Part shown: positions 1 through 12,499 of the stretch, in pieces | How positions within the stretch are numbered: position 1 is the stretch's first letter | How the letters are laid out: every line of letters starts with the position of its first letter | From: Carposina sasakii | Taxonomy: Eukaryota; Arthropoda; Insecta; Lepidoptera; Carposinidae | NCBI GenBank assembly: GCA_014607495.2 | Contig: CP053165.1 | Coordinates: 4,458,906-4,522,905 of the forward strand | Direction: 5' to 3' | DNA length: 64,000 nt | Notes under the pieces: generated by a model | Databases searched by the model: none | Seen by the model: the letters and a program-made list of their open reading frames with translations, nothing else | What the model was told of the DNA's origin: nothing | Position numbers and translations under genes: made by a program

Positions 1-30
1 TTTAGTGTTTTTATTTGTGTCTCATTTAAT

Positions 31-1929
31 ATGGTTTTTTTGGAGAATGTCACATCAAATATAGCAAAAAATGTTAGTAACTTTAGTGATTATGGATTGA
101 ACAATAGTGCAAAATGTTGGATGGACTATGCTTCCGATGAAGCATTGGAATCTATCGAGTTATTCAAGGGCTATCCGGTGGAGCTGCTTCACTTCGCTGC
201 GGTATGCTGTATCCTGTTTATGATCCTTGGCATCCCTGGCAATATCATCACAATCGTTGCTCTGGCGAAGTACAAGAAAGTTAGTAGACAACTGTTTTCC
301 AAGTTACGTAAAACAATTAAGCGAGATGACGATAGTTGAATATTTATTAGCTCTTCAATATTATATCCTATCCTTCATCGTATATTTGAAGTAACATCTC
401 TTGAATCAACTAAATCAAAAGCAACAATGAAATCGAATGTAGTCTTATTATCCTCATAATATTTTTTTACTACTTATTTACTTATGGTTTTTTCGTAATG
501 CTAAGTAATCTGTGGTAATAAATATGGTCAGTGCTACTAAATAATTTTCCACAAACACTGTTTCTTTACTCGTGTATTTTCAAACCGTATACTCATAAGG
601 ACAAACTTATCTGCAACGTAAGGTTTACCATTATGAACTCGCAATTTTTATTAGTATAAGGTTTCATTAAAAATATTTTATCATAGTCGTCCAATTATTC
701 CTTTCCTTATTGTTTTCAGTGTCACAATGCGACTGCTCTGTTCATTATGAGCTTGGCTTTTTCTGATCTCCTCTTATGTTGCTTCAACCTGCCTCTTATG
801 GCTATCTCCTTCTGGAATGAGACATGGAGCCATGGCCGGTTGCTGTGCAGGATCTATCCACTTACAAAGTATTCCTTGGTGGCAATTTCTACGTTGACCG
901 TCATGGCTATCACTCTAAATCGCTATGTTCTTATTGCGCATCCTACTTTATACCCCAAGTAAGTAATACTTTGTTGTTGTGGTATACCTAAGTTTCTACA
1001 TTGTTATTTTACAACCATATCTATGCAATTGAACTATCTAGCTCGGATAGCTCTCACGTTGTTCTAAACTACAACCTTTCATACTTATACATTTTACAAA
1101 CTTTTTCTCATTTTGAAACCTGCTAAAAATTGTCCACATTGTTTGATGGAAAAAAATTTAGAAAGATCTTCACTTACCAATACATTTCATTTCCAGGTTA
1201 TATTCCAAAAGAAACTTAATCTACATGCTGCTAATGATATGGCTTTTCCCTTTCATCATTCTCCTGCCAACTTGGTTTGGCAAGTGGGGTCAATTCGGAA
1301 TGGACGTCACCATCGGCTCTTGCTCCATCCTCCGCGATTGTAACAACAATTGTCCAAAGAAGTACCTCTTCTTGGGCCTAAGCATCTTTCCAGCTCTTAC
1401 TGTCATTATAAGCTACGCACGCATTTTTTACATCGTGAAAAAAGCAACAAGGCAATGCGGTAAAACCAAAGTTAATACTAAGGCGCTCGCTTTAATAATG
1501 CCAGCTGATATGTCTTCTAATGAGGCGAAAACATCAAGATCTGCGTCTAATATACCAAATATTACTTCATCCAGTCATTCAGTATTAGCGGGTCGTTCAC
1601 AATCATCCAAGGAAAGTATACTCGACGATACATACCGCAAAAGTGGACGACGATTTAACACAATTAGTTTAAGAATAAAAAGTCGTATTCTTCCTACTTC
1701 TAAAGACAAGAAGCTACGTACAATGATAGTGGCGATCACAATAGCTTTCTGTATTTGTTATTTCCCTATAACAATAACAAAGATATTCCAGGAGTTTGTG
1801 ACGTCTCCTGTGTTAAATATAATAGCGTATATTTTAATATTTCTCACGACCTGCATAAACCCTTTAATATATGTGGTTATGTCAGTTGAATATCGCCAAG
1901 CTTATAAGAATCTCTCCTTTAGATGTTAA
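31..1929 (+). CDS. moody: Moody-like rhodopsin-family GPCR, complete, three exons
   Basis: Exons 31-279, 720-958 and 1197-1929 join in frame through GT-AG introns (donors at 280 and 959, acceptors ending 719 and 1196) to give 406 residues. Seven hydrophobic segments are visible: TM1 near residues 55-78, TM2 in CHNATALFIMSLAFSDLLLC, and TM7 ending NPLIYVV, an NPxxY motif. The DRY motif after TM3 is NRY (ITLNRYVLIAHP). Several NxT/NxS sites lie in the extracellular N-terminus. NRY, the LYPK loop and the segment IGSCSIL match Moody better than its relative Tre1. In Drosophila Moody acts in glia of the blood-brain barrier; that role is inferred here. The tail is very short, ending 15 residues after NPLIYVVM. 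The reading frame is open from position 1 to the ATG at 31, so an upstream start or exon cannot be excluded. Confidence 0.83.
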
Positions 1930-1999
1930 AGGTATCACTTCGATGAGCTTTTTCTTATGTAGCTATTTAGTTCATCTAAGATATTAAATACAGTATTAA

Positions 2000-2005
2000 A
2001 ATAAA
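2000..2005 (+). terminator. Probable poly(A) signal of the GPCR gene
   Basis: AATAAA lies 71 bp after the TAA stop, in AT-rich DNA. The 1930-2339 interval otherwise looks like 3' UTR and flank and holds no other recognisable feature. Confidence 0.5.
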
Positions 2006-2339
2006 ATGTATTATGATAAATTGGACTCAACTCTTGCAAAGTTATAAACCATGTCGTCCTTTTCACATAAACTTAAAAGAGGCGAAACGTGTGCTAAGCT
2101 AAGTGACTGGCAAAATGGACAAATTAAAACATGGCCAAGTTTGGTTTGATAACAAAGTAGCTTAGGACCTCCTAGATACTCGTATATGGGTTATTTGAGG
2201 GTTGAGCGACCGGGGCTTTTATAATTAAGTCCATTGTTATTCAATTAATACTAGTTTTTGAACCAAAGGGATAATTTAATAATTTCTAAGAGATTATGTA
2301 TTTAAGGACTTTGTCATTGTATATAGCTTTATGATTAAA

Positions 2340-2819
2340 CTAGTGGACGCCCGCGACTCCGTCCGCGTGGACTGCAGAAAAAACAAAATGTCCAAATTAT
2401 ACAGGACTATTTCACCCCCAAACTGGTAAAAATTTCAAAATGCTAGAACAAACGATTTTTTGTTTCTTATGACGTGATATTTGACGAACTTGCATACTAA
2501 CTTTCAACCCTTATTTCACCCCTTAGCTGGTCGAAATTTCAAAAATGCTAGAACAAATGTTTAATGATTTCTTATCAAGTGCTTAAATATAAAGTTTCAT
2601 GGTTTTATCTTTTAAAATTAAGAAATCCCATACAAACTTTCAACCTCTATTTCAACCCCTTCATCCCTTTTTTTCGAAATAAAAAGTAGCCTATGTTCTG
2701 TCTCAGGGTCTAAAGATTGTCTGTACCAAATTTCATCAAAATCGGTTGCGAGGTTTAAGCGGGAAAGCGTAACAGACAGACAGACAGAGTTACTTTCGCA
2801 TTTATAATATTAGTTGGGA
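2340..2819 (-). mobile_element. Non-autonomous Helitron-like element
   Basis: Read on the minus strand it begins TCCCAACTAATATTATAAA and ends GGGCGTCCACTAG. An A precedes the first base and a T follows the last, as expected for Helitron insertion between A and T without target duplication. The GTCC-ACGC-GGAC palindrome just before the CTAG end is the usual 3' hairpin. It has no coding capacity. Similar termini recur at least ten times in the window. Confidence 0.65.
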
Positions 2820-3579
2820 TTAAGGATTCAAATAAAATATCTACAGTTATAACTTTGCTGGTTATCTAGCAAAGTTATATTATACATTTATTAATTTATC
2901 GATGTAAGTATAATAAATTTGTTAATCTAAGAGTACATAATGTACAATATCAATGTGTGATATTAAATTAAGTTTTGTGTCAAGGACATAAAAACCAAAA
3001 TACAAAATGCATGCTCATCCTACATTATAAAATGGTATTAAACAAACTCATATTAAATAACCCTAAACATTGAACCCTTAATACAATATTGCGTACCTAA
3101 GGTAGGACACTAAAATTAGTAATTTTTTGCCCATTGATACTTGTGAAATAAACACCAATTTACATTATTTGAGTTTCCGTTGTTGTTAGTTTTATTTACA
3201 TCGTTTTTTTAATTGCAATTAACGACATTACGAGAGAAAAATAAAATCTAAGTAACTAATGGATAGGCAGCCAAATTAGCTTCTGATCCGCTTCGACTAA
3301 TGGTTACTATAGAGTTGTGCTCAAACTAGGACATTATTCTTGTGGAAAACCACAATCTCACCGCAGATCGAAGCTTAAGTTGATGACGGCATTGCATTGT
3401 GAATAACTAATTTGACCATTCATCATCATTCGCAAAACAAACTGAGTAAAAATGATGTATAAAACCTACCGTAAAATGTATTTAATGAGTTAATTGGAAG
3501 GGCTTAGACAAAGTAGGTAAGATATCTCATTGCTACCATTGTACTTACCACAAGATATCTAAGTACCTACGCAATAATA
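2820..3579. other. Intergenic stretch without recognised feature
   Basis: AT-rich sequence with no convincing open frame and no repeat that I could match elsewhere in the window. Confidence 0.5.
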
Positions 3580-3742
3580 AGCAGCAGCAGCGCCTTCCGT
3601 GTTGACAACATAGTCCAAAATACAAACTGCGGTCACCAACCCGCCTGCCCAGCGTGGTGAAATGGCAGTCTTGTGACGTGCCCTGGGGGAGGCCTACGTC
3701 CAGCAGTGGACTGCAAAAGGCTGAAGATGATGATGATGATGA
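3580..3742 (+). mobile_element. 5'-truncated LINE/SINE tail, (ATG)n-ended
   Basis: Contains the tail segment GGGGGAGGCCTACGTCCAGC followed by AGTGGACTGCAAAAGGCTGA and a (GATGAT)n run. The same tail occurs at 11546-11734, 41171-41426, 45988-46200 and 61279-61515, all on the opposite strand. It resembles the 3' end of lepidopteran RTE-type LINEs and the SINEs that borrow it. Confidence 0.65.
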
Positions 3743-4124
3743 CGTAATAATAACGTTCATATGGGTATGCAGTTTGTAAACTCTACTCCCTCCCAATAAT
3801 GTTTTGGTATCCAAAAATAACCTTCAAATATCACTTTATACAAATTCAACATTTTAAAAACATTAAAGAGGTAGAAGGCTGCACGGCTAATATCACCCAA
3901 ATGATCATATTCGCGGGTGATCATTGGATACTAAAGAGTCGCCTATGGTCACCAAAGTGACTATAGTGGAATAGACCAAAAATTTAATCCAACGACTGCA
4001 AACTTTATTTTATGTTTAGATAAGTATAGACATGTTTCACTTTGTGGCTATTTGTTAAAGATACTTGTTTTTTTGTCCAACACATCAGCATAGCATTTAA
4101 CATTTAGTTCTAATCTTATTATTA
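3743..4124. other. Intergenic stretch without recognised feature
   Basis: AT-rich intergenic DNA. A short interrupted palindrome around GGGTGATCATT (3915-3927) is the only local structure I see. Confidence 0.4.
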
Positions 4125-4125
4125 C

Positions 4126-4379
4126 TTAGACCATGAACGTATAAAGAACAACGGACCTAATGCTGTCACTGCACAGATTGAAACACCGAAATGGCGGCGC
4201 GTTGGGCATGTGTGCGTATTTTCCAGTAGGAGTCTAGCTTACTATGGTTTGTATGTGTGGGTTCGCGTCAATATACATCCCTACTCCATGGAATATCGTT
4301 GCCGAGCTTACTATGAATGCTTCACTCTGTATAGTCACAACACTCTGTCGGTTATTCTTTATACGTTCATGACTTAGAC
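4126..4379. mobile_element. MITE with about 30-bp terminal inverted repeats
   Basis: The left end has CATGAACGTATAAAGAACAAC. The reverse complement of the right end reads CATGAACGTATAAAGAATAAC. Both lie next to a TTAGAC sequence. The length is about 250 bp and there is no open frame. Confidence 0.55.
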
Positions 4380-5239
4380 AATAAAAAACATTACTCATTA
4401 ATTATTTGAATATACTATAACTTTAAGTACCTTATCTATATGTACTCCCTTAACTTAGGTTAGTTCCTAGGCCCCACATTGCTCTTTTGTTATAATTTGT
4501 AAATATACAAGTACCTTTGTATATAGGTCATATATCGCCAGTTCTTTTGTGGAATCCAATGGTATAGTTATTATTACTTATGTATTTTAAATTAATAATT
4601 TGGCTTCTATAGCATTGCCTAGCCATAAAAAAATAATAACTACGAACTCTACCATCGTTATGTATATCTGGCAGTTTTAATCTAAGAATACAAAAGTCAA
4701 TTTAAATCTTGTAAAATAAAAACAGCTGTTATAATTATATGGATAACAGAACAGGTACCTATAACAGAAGATGAAAGTAGCCTACCAAAGAATATCTATT
4801 CACAAAATTGCACATACTCGTATTCACTTGTCTAACTTATTTGGGATGTTACATCTTGTATAACAGTCTAGCTGTATTAATATACGAATCTACTCCCCTA
4901 GCATGACCACTCATCGTGGATATCGTATCGTACGATATCGTATCGTCTCTTTACAAAATTCAACATGGTGGCTATACTCGTATTTATCGTATTTTGACAG
5001 GCCGAATGTCGATAAATCGGTTTATAATATCGTGTCTCGCAGGTCATACTAGGCTTGCTGGTATATGAACCATACCATTCTATAATTTCTGCTTTGAAAC
5101 AAATCTATGAACATTATGTACGTAACTAAAGTGTACGAACCAAATATCCTGGGGCCACCGTTCCCATTGTACTTACCAAAGATGTAATTAAATTAAAATA
5201 TTCAATTGTAATAATGCTTTTCATTTTGTCACCTGTGAC
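4380..5239. other. Intergenic stretch, AT-rich
   Basis: No gene-like frame. At 4917-4948 there is a short run built from GATATCGTATCG units that is nearly palindromic. Nothing else is recognisable. Confidence 0.4.
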
Positions 5240-5470
5240 TACAGTCCATAGTAGACTCTTACGCCCACTCATCACAGCGGCCAATACCGACGGAGATATG
5301 CCATCTATAAATATGTACGCAGGAGCACAAGTGCACAAAGTGTGTGCTCAAACACCTTCACTTTCTATTCCCTCACCTTATCCCTCACATAATTCGATGG
5401 AATAGAAATAAGACTAGGAAGAGATAAGGTGCAGGACCAACGGCTGACTTGTGAAAGGTTCGTGTGTGAT
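5240..5470 (-). mobile_element. Old SINE body, related to the copy at 17755
   Basis: Shares ACGCAGGAG, CACAAGTG, TGTGTGC-CAAACA, CTCTATTCC-like and GCAGGACCAACGG blocks, in the same order and orientation, with the SINE at 17755-18115. The tRNA-like head is not recognisable here. The copies differ by several indels, so this insertion is old. Confidence 0.45.
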
Positions 5471-6756
5471 AATACATACTTCTGAACAACCTCTTTTAAT
5501 GATGATGGCTGTGGCTATATGTTGGTAAGTATGTATATGTATTTTTTTTTATATCGTATGTGTATTTATGTTCTGATAACGTCAAGCGGCAGGTTATGCT
5601 TGAAGTGCGGCATGTAATAAATTCTGCTATTCACAAATAGAAAAATATTTGATCGTAGGAACTCATTTCCAGCAGGCATTAAAACTCCGCCTTTTTTCGA
5701 GATTTTTAAGATGATTAATGCAATCCACGAGCAGTCCGCAAAGCTTTTTATTTTCATTTTCATAGCATCTAATAGAATAAAACTTCAATTAAGGCTAACT
5801 CGAAAAATAGCTTACTTTATTCCTGCACCGTCATAAAGTTCGTAACGTCTCAATCATAATGAACATAAACCCTGTAAAACCTGAACTTTAGTACAGCTAT
5901 TTTAATCTTACCGCCTGAAACGTCGCGCGAAACCACTTACTTTCGACAAATTACTGTTTTTGTAGAAAATTCCTATAATTAAAGGGAATTGAGGTACAAA
6001 CTTTAACACAACTGAAATTAAAGGCAGTACCTACCTCACTTAGATACCAAACACCTAGTACCTACGCATTTTAAGGCGCTGTGATCAGACAAAAGAGGCA
6101 TTTTAGAATCGATTTTTTAAACACTTGTCCGATTACCACAGCTCTAATTTTTTTATATGTTATTATTCAAATCTTTATTAAGTTTTTGGCCAACGTGGAA
6201 ACTTAATTACGTTTTCAACGCACCAAAATAGCTCTGTAAGAAATGCTATGTACTCCTTTTTACACGCAAAGAACTAACATGCAAACTTAATACCTACTTC
6301 ACGTCTATTTTAAGATAAATATCGTTCTAATTCCTCTTATGCTACGCCTGCAGCACTGCTGGTTACTAACCGAAAAGTCTCTGGCAGAAATTGGGAGACG
6401 AACCTTTCTGATAACAATTTTTTATTGGACAAATGAATAGGTAGGTTAAAATGCTACATATTTCTTTTTCGGGTTGTAACGATTTAGTACTATTCAAAAA
6501 TTATTTATCAAGAGCCTACCTATGAAAATACTTAAAGCGAACCATAAGCGAACTCTCTGTACTTTTCTTACTTTATGGTAATACTCTGAAATTTCCCCAC
6601 TAGGGAAATCAGAGAATGAACGTTACAGCAGAAATGTGGATATACGTGGGTGAATGATAAATCTAGTTTCCCTGAAAACAAAAAAGCTTTTAATTTCTTT
6701 ACTAATTACGGCATGTACTTAAATTTTTCTCCATTTAACCACAGATTTAGTTTATA
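5471..6756. other. Intergenic stretch without recognised feature
   Basis: AT-rich, with only short unsupported frames on either strand and no match to other parts of the window. Confidence 0.45.
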
Positions 6757-6962
6757 CAGGCAGTAACAAAAGCCCAATATAGAGACTCTAAAAGTCGAAA
6801 TCCCATGTTTATTTTATAAGTTACCTACAGTTGTTTAGAAATTCTCCATACTTTCTGAAGAAAAATAAACATGTGGTTGCAAGTCTCAATTTGTTGATAG
6901 GTTCCCTATAGTGGACTATATTCATAGCAGTCCACTTAACAAACCCTTTTTGTTACACTCTG
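6757..6962. mobile_element. MITE family 2 copy, diverged
   Basis: Begins TACAGGCAGTAACA and ends TTTTTGTTACACTCTGTA, between TA dinucleotides. The inside carries the family blocks around AAATAAACATGTG and GGTTCCCTATAGTGGAC. Better copies lie at 38650-38908 and 62170-62444. Confidence 0.6.
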
Positions 6963-8754
6963 TATAAAGTGTACCTAGATGTGTGCCACATCTCTACAAT
7001 ACAAAGAAAAATATCTGAGCTGATAAAATAAAAACTCTCTTTTTACTTTTACGAAAGCTTGACAAACCAAAAAACCACCTTAGGTAGTAAAAACATCGCA
7101 AATTTTTCGAACAGAATAAGAATTCAAAAGAAAATGCGCTCCGTTTTCTGAATATCATCTTTAACTTTTTAAACATTTTTTGTGAAAAACTTCTGCCGTA
7201 AGTGTAAGTTAGTTATTTTTCGTTGATTTAATTAATTATAATGTCAAATAAGATTTGATAAATTACTTAGCTGACTTCTTCGAATTAAAGTTACCTATTT
7301 TTGACCTGTTTTCGCTTGTTCCTTTATGTTCCCTGTTTGAAAACAAAAAATTCAAAAGTACGAGTAGGTGTCTATCTGTGCCTAACATCACTTCTTAATA
7401 ACTTCGTTTCCGTCCTCAATACAGGCATTAACAAAATAACGATCAAAGTTCTTTAGAATACCGAATACTTAAAAAATTCTCTTACCTTTATAAAAATCTT
7501 GAAGAAACTGTAACAAATAATAATTTGACTAGGCTTCTCATTTTATTTGTGATCAAAAGGAAAATACGATAATAAACTTATTAAAAGTCTTCTTTATCTG
7601 TTAAACATGGCGACTTCCGAAAATTTTTGAATTATCGGCGTTATTTTATAGGGAAATAAAATGAAACAACTTGAACCAGATTTATATTTCTCTTTGTTCT
7701 GTTTTCTTTTATAGATAGGTATCTTCTATTTATTACTCTTTGTTGTACAAATGTTATAACTTCCAACCCAATTATATAAAAGCTAAAACTTATAATTAAT
7801 TTCCCAAAGCTTTTCGGTGTTATTTGAAAACTCCTTTATATTCATTTCATACTCGTAGTACTGCTAAATACATGTATAATAATGTAAAAAGTTGATTTTT
7901 TATGAGAAAACTATGTGGAACCATATGCCAGCAGACACGTACCTAAACATCTATTGCCCCAAAAAAAACCTTTAATATATTCTGACCAACGCAAACATTT
8001 CCCGAACCAAACTGATTACGTCAATGTTGTCCCTCGAAGGGGATTTACTGCGAATTTATACAGAAATCTAGAAAATAACTTTATTTTCGTCACTTCGCAA
8101 TTTCAATTTTGACTGAACGGAAAAACAGGGACTGAATAAAACATTGTTTTCCTTCGATTATTCTCAAGTCGCTGACGGTGTTTGCGATATTAGTTCGATG
8201 CTCGAATTTACATCGAAATACAACACTGGCTGGTATTTTGCAAACCTTATTAAATGTCAAATATTTTTTTAGGTACAATCGGTACAACAATTTGAGATAA
8301 CTAATAAATCATTAATGTTTACATTTTATACATCGAGCGAGTAGACGAAGAAGTAGTAGAAGTAGTTTTTACGTAGACTTGTGGTAATCCTAGAATGCTG
8401 CACGTAGCTAGAATGCTGCCTACCTACTCTGTTTCTTTTTGTAACGACACTGTCATCCAAAGCTGATGTAGCTCAGTGATATAGGTAATCCCTATATTAA
8501 GTATCCAGAGCCAGATGTAACGATAGTACTCAAATGCCTAAGTATACCACCTACCTACCACAAAATGTTACACTTTCTAAATAAGATGGATGGACTTAGT
8601 TGGCTGTTAGTTTTGACATGACCAAGTACGAGTAATCTGAGTTAGTTAGGGTTACGTGAGTTTAGGGTTAGTTTAAGATTAGTGGGACTAAAGTTGTAAA
8701 GCTGATTGACATTAGTTTATCGTCAGCTACTTAGGTAGGTAATGTCAAGAACAA
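6963..8754. other. Intergenic stretch without recognised feature
   Basis: A long AT-rich interval. Open frames are short, low in complexity and without motifs. I see no exon structure or transposon termini. Confidence 0.45.
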
Positions 8755-9030
8755 GGAGGCAATTAATGAAAATTTTTGAACAGAAACGCAACCACTAACG
8801 AACCGTTAACGAAACGCGGTGCGAAGCAATATATACTTACCGCTTGAATAATAAGCTATATTTTAGCATGCAACGGTCGCGAGTGTGACAGAATAAAAAC
8901 AAATATTTGTCTTGTGCTGAAATGTGTTTATTTACATCAGCATAAAGTAATTATTGCTTGGTTATGAGCGTCTACAACGGTTCCGTTTCGGCTACGTTCC
9001 AACTCAAGACTTTTCAATGATTGGGCCCCA
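8755..9030 (-). mobile_element. MITE family 4 copy
   Basis: Reverse-complement match over its whole length to 57920-58195. It includes the blocks CGTTAACGAAACGCGGTGCG and GAGTGTGACAGAATAAA. Both ends carry GGGGGCAATTCTT-like inverted repeats, degraded at this copy. Confidence 0.6.
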
Positions 9031-9035
9031 GGGTG

Positions 9036-9210
9036 CTAAGACAATATGACATCGTATAGAATCGACATCTGTTGTCGCAACACTCCCACCAATAACGATT
9101 GGAATACATCACATGACTTAATGAACGCGCGAAAATAAAGGTTTTTATTGGAGCAAACGTGTCGGTGACGAACATTGAATAAATAATATTACTTTGTCTA
9201 ATGCCCCAGA
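9036..9210. repeat. Dispersed repeat related to 14575-14745
   Basis: Shares spaced blocks with 14575-14745: CATCACATGACT versus CTCACATGACT, GAACGCGCGAAAAT versus GAACGCGAGAAAAT, and AATAATATTACTTTG versus AATAATGTTACTTTG. Class unknown. Confidence 0.4.
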
Positions 9211-9781
9211 GCCGATTTTATAAAATGGGAAAAGTCTCTTCCTAACCCTGGAAACAAGTAGGTAGGCTCATAAGTTTAAACTTAAAACAATATCTTTTGA
9301 AAAGAGGCCATATTGTTATTTCAATTAAGAATACGATGAGAAACACCAATTCTCATAAACCAAAAGTGTATGTATGCAATAAATTGCATATTTTTTCTCT
9401 GGCTGAAATTTTAATTAAAACGTGCTCCAGCGGGTGAAAATGGTCAGAAACACGAATACAAATATAGATACATATTACAATTAAGAAAAACATTTGCTAC
9501 TGTGAAAATGGACGTGATTGGAATCCTGAAATTGGAGAAAATTTCTATATACTCACTCAAACCATTTGTATCTATTACCATTTTAAAATATTTAGGTACG
9601 TTTATACACTATTATTAAACGAACAATGTTTGTAAATGTGGAATTCGGCCTCGTATACAGAAGTCAAGTGCTTTTTCTACAAACAATAGTTTTCGCCTAC
9701 CACACTCTGAGACCAAATACAGTTTCCCATATTAAGACTCTGCCTACCTACCATCGTAGTACTGTTAGTTGTTATCCAATA

Positions 9782-10155
9782 CAGGTAATTTTTGGTCGTC
9801 AACATTTCCGAAAACTATGGAATCTCCTTATCACGATCATTTTTCTCCATGGAAGCATACCTGGGAAGTGTCTGGTTTCCAAGATATCAGGGTCCAAAGT
9901 TGAGTAAATAGACTGCGTTTTTCTGCATAAATGCACATAGTCGCGCGTAGCAAGACTTTTTCACGAGAAATAATTAATATATGTCTATGAAAAAACTATC
10001 ATAAACACTGGACACTATAAATTTCGCCCGATCAAGTACATAATATTTTTTTTTTTAAATTACATCATTTCCCAGCATTTTTTTGGTATAAACTTACTTT
10101 ATTTGATCTATAGAGTACGTACCCTTCGTTAAGGGTGGCAACGAAAAAACACCTG
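9782..10155 (+). mobile_element. MITE family 1 copy (CAGG...CCTG, TA target)
   Basis: Starts ACAGGTAATTTTTGGTCGTC and ends AAAAAACACCTGTA between TA dinucleotides. It contains the family blocks CATGGAAGCATACCTGGGAA and GACTGCGTTTTTCTGCATAA. Nine copies occur in the window. There is no coding capacity. Confidence 0.75.
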
Positions 10156-10915
10156 TATATGCCTTTAAAAAAAAGTAATGTGAACAACAAACCGAAAAAA
10201 AAAATGACGCGTGACACCTCAACTAAGCCAAAACAAAGTGATGCCGAGTGACGTACGTCACTTATAAAAACAAAAGACAGAATTCACAGATTTTAACTAG
10301 TCACTCCCGCACTATAACTAGGAGCTTGTTTGGCTACAAACGGTCGCGTCACGCAGAGTTCATTACTTCTCGTGTTTTCCATTTATCAAACTCCAATGTT
10401 TTGTTCCCGATTACATTTTAATTACAAAAGCGGTGTGATTTATTTACGGGGGTAGGTATTTTAATTGTTGTTTAGAAATTACGCACCTATACAATCGTAC
10501 CATCTCAAGCTTATAAATCTGGAGTTCGAAGAGTTTTTGTTCCTGAAAATAAAGCACAGATTTATAGGACTCGCTCACATAGCAACCGATATGATTAATT
10601 AATTTTATTTGCTATGTAATAATAATAATATTACCAATACATTCAAATGGATATGTTGGGTTACGTCGTTTGCAGAGATATTGTAAGCGTTGTCTCCAAA
10701 ATCGTTTACTTTCGATGCAATTCAAAAAGTAGTGATTATGGATTACTAGTAGGTGGAAGTAATGGAAGTGATTTTTATGAATTTGTAAAATGATGCCCGC
10801 TTAATTTGATTCATAATTTCAAGTTCATAGTCGAAATTCTGGTTTTTATTTGTGGGTTATGTATGAATGATTGAAGATTGGGTTATAAGCTCGACAGTAT
10901 AATGTAAGATATATA
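10156..10915. other. Spacer between two inverted MITE family 1 copies
   Basis: No gene or repeat recognised. The flanking MITE copies at 9782 and 10916 are in opposite orientation, so the interval is framed by 370-bp inverted repeats. Confidence 0.45.
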
Positions 10916-11293
10916 CAGGGGTTTTTTGTGGCCACCATTAACGAAGGGTACGTACTCTATACATCAAATAAAGTAAGTTTATGCCAAAAAAAATGCTGGG
11001 AATTTTTTTTTTTTTTTATTCCTTGATCGTGCGAAATTTATAGTGTCTGTTAGTTTATATTAGTTTTTTTATAAACAGATATTAATTATTTTTTGTGAAA
11101 AAATCCTGCTACGCGCGTCTATGTGCATTTATGCAGAAAAACGCAGTCTATTTACTCAACTTTGAACCCTAATATTTTGGAAACCAGACACTTCCCAGGT
11201 ATGCTTCCATGTATGCTTCCATGGAGAAAAATAATCGTGGTGATGAGGAGATTCCGTAGTTTTCGGGAACGTTGACGACCAAAAATCACCCTG
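10916..11293 (-). mobile_element. MITE family 1 copy, inverted
   Basis: Begins CAGGGGTTTTTTGTGGCCAC and ends AAAAATCACCCTGTA, the reverse complement of the family consensus. A small internal duplication repeats ATGCTTCCATG near 11211-11222. Confidence 0.75.
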
Positions 11294-11545
11294 TATGTCA
11301 TAAATGACATGTAGAGGTTACGTATAACGTAAAAATAATACCAGCCTCGCCTTAGGTCATCGATTGTTTTATTGTTCCAAATAAAGCGATCTCCTTGAGA
11401 TTTATGACCAATAAATGCGATGGTTGCAAGCCCGATTACTAGAGTTACGACTTTATTAGAACATCGGAAATAATCATATCACCTGACTCCAAAATATTTT
11501 TATGGCTTCATACGAGTATACTTAGATAATAAACTTAAGTAAAAG

Positions 11546-11734
11546 TCATCATCATCAGCCTAGTGCAGTCCACTGCTGGACGTAGGCCTCCCCCAGAGCA
11601 CGCCACAAGACTGCCATGGGGGGTATTTGAACCACGCTGGGCAGGTGGGTTGGTGACCGCAGTTGGTATTTTGGACTATGTTGACAACACAGGAGGCGCT
11701 GCTGCCCACCTCCCGGAAACTCTTAATCGTCTCG
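11546..11734 (-). mobile_element. 5'-truncated LINE/SINE tail with exact 10-bp target duplication
   Basis: The (ATC)n tail begins right after TAAGTAAAAG (11536-11545), and the same TAAGTAAAAG follows the other end (11735-11744). The body matches the tail elements at 3580, 41171, 45988 and 61279. The far end stops earlier than in the 41171 copy, which fits 5' truncation during target-primed reverse transcription. Confidence 0.75.
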
Positions 11735-11744
11735 TAAGTAAAAG

Positions 11745-12499
11745 TAGTTTAGTATTATTTGTTAATTAATATTATTGATTTTTTAGTAGACTGGCACAGA
11801 CACACACATAAATTGCTTGGAATGCCCTTATTGCAGCCAGGCAGCTACCAAATTGGTATTATGAGATTATAACGTTAGAATAATATTTTTTTTTATTTGA
11901 ATATCCTTAATCAACAAATAGTTTAGGATCCCTCATTTTCATAAATAGGTCAAAACACCCATGAATAATAAAAGAAGTCCGTCTATGAAGTCTCTAAGTA
12001 AGGTAAGTAACGTAAGCGGAGACCATTTTGATTAATTTCTTTATCATTGCCCAATTTAGTATGAAGCGTATCATCAAACTTTAAAATTGGTAATCTGTAG
12101 CTTAAATTGCTTAACAGTTATTTGATACATCCCAAATTGTCACATTATGTTTTGTTAATTCTTCCAGTGCAAACTTCCTTCAGTAAGAAGTAAATATTAC
12201 CTTTTACTTGCTATCTACGTAGAAAGGTCCCTAAGTTTAGTGCTTTAGTTTCACGTCAACTTGTTTTAATTTAAGTTAAAATTTCAAGTAAGTTTAACCT
12301 AAGTTATCTACGTTAAGGTTAAGGTAAAGTTGTTTATTTTGTTTACTGGTACTAGTCGTAAAGATAATGCAAGTTGTCTTGTTTCTCCTTGTGGTTACTT
12401 AGATATTCTATTCATATAAAATATACGTAGGTACCTCTCAGATCAAGAAAAGGTACCTTACTTTATTTTATTTCCATTCTAAATAGTCACAACTTTATT
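11745..12499. other. Intergenic stretch without recognised feature
   Basis: AT-rich with no supported frame; repeated short AAGTTTAACCTAAG-like words near 12260-12330. Confidence 0.4.

Noticed and set aside
4917..4948. GATATCGTATCG palindrome as an origin or operator
   Set aside because: Short AT-rich self-complementary repeats are expected by chance in such DNA and nothing nearby supports a regulatory role.
9626..9907. 93-codon frame ending in KCLVSKISGSKVE, similar to frames near 17029, 55106 and 57403
   Set aside because: The shared C-terminus comes from MITE family 1 DNA read in one frame; each ends at the same in-element stop.
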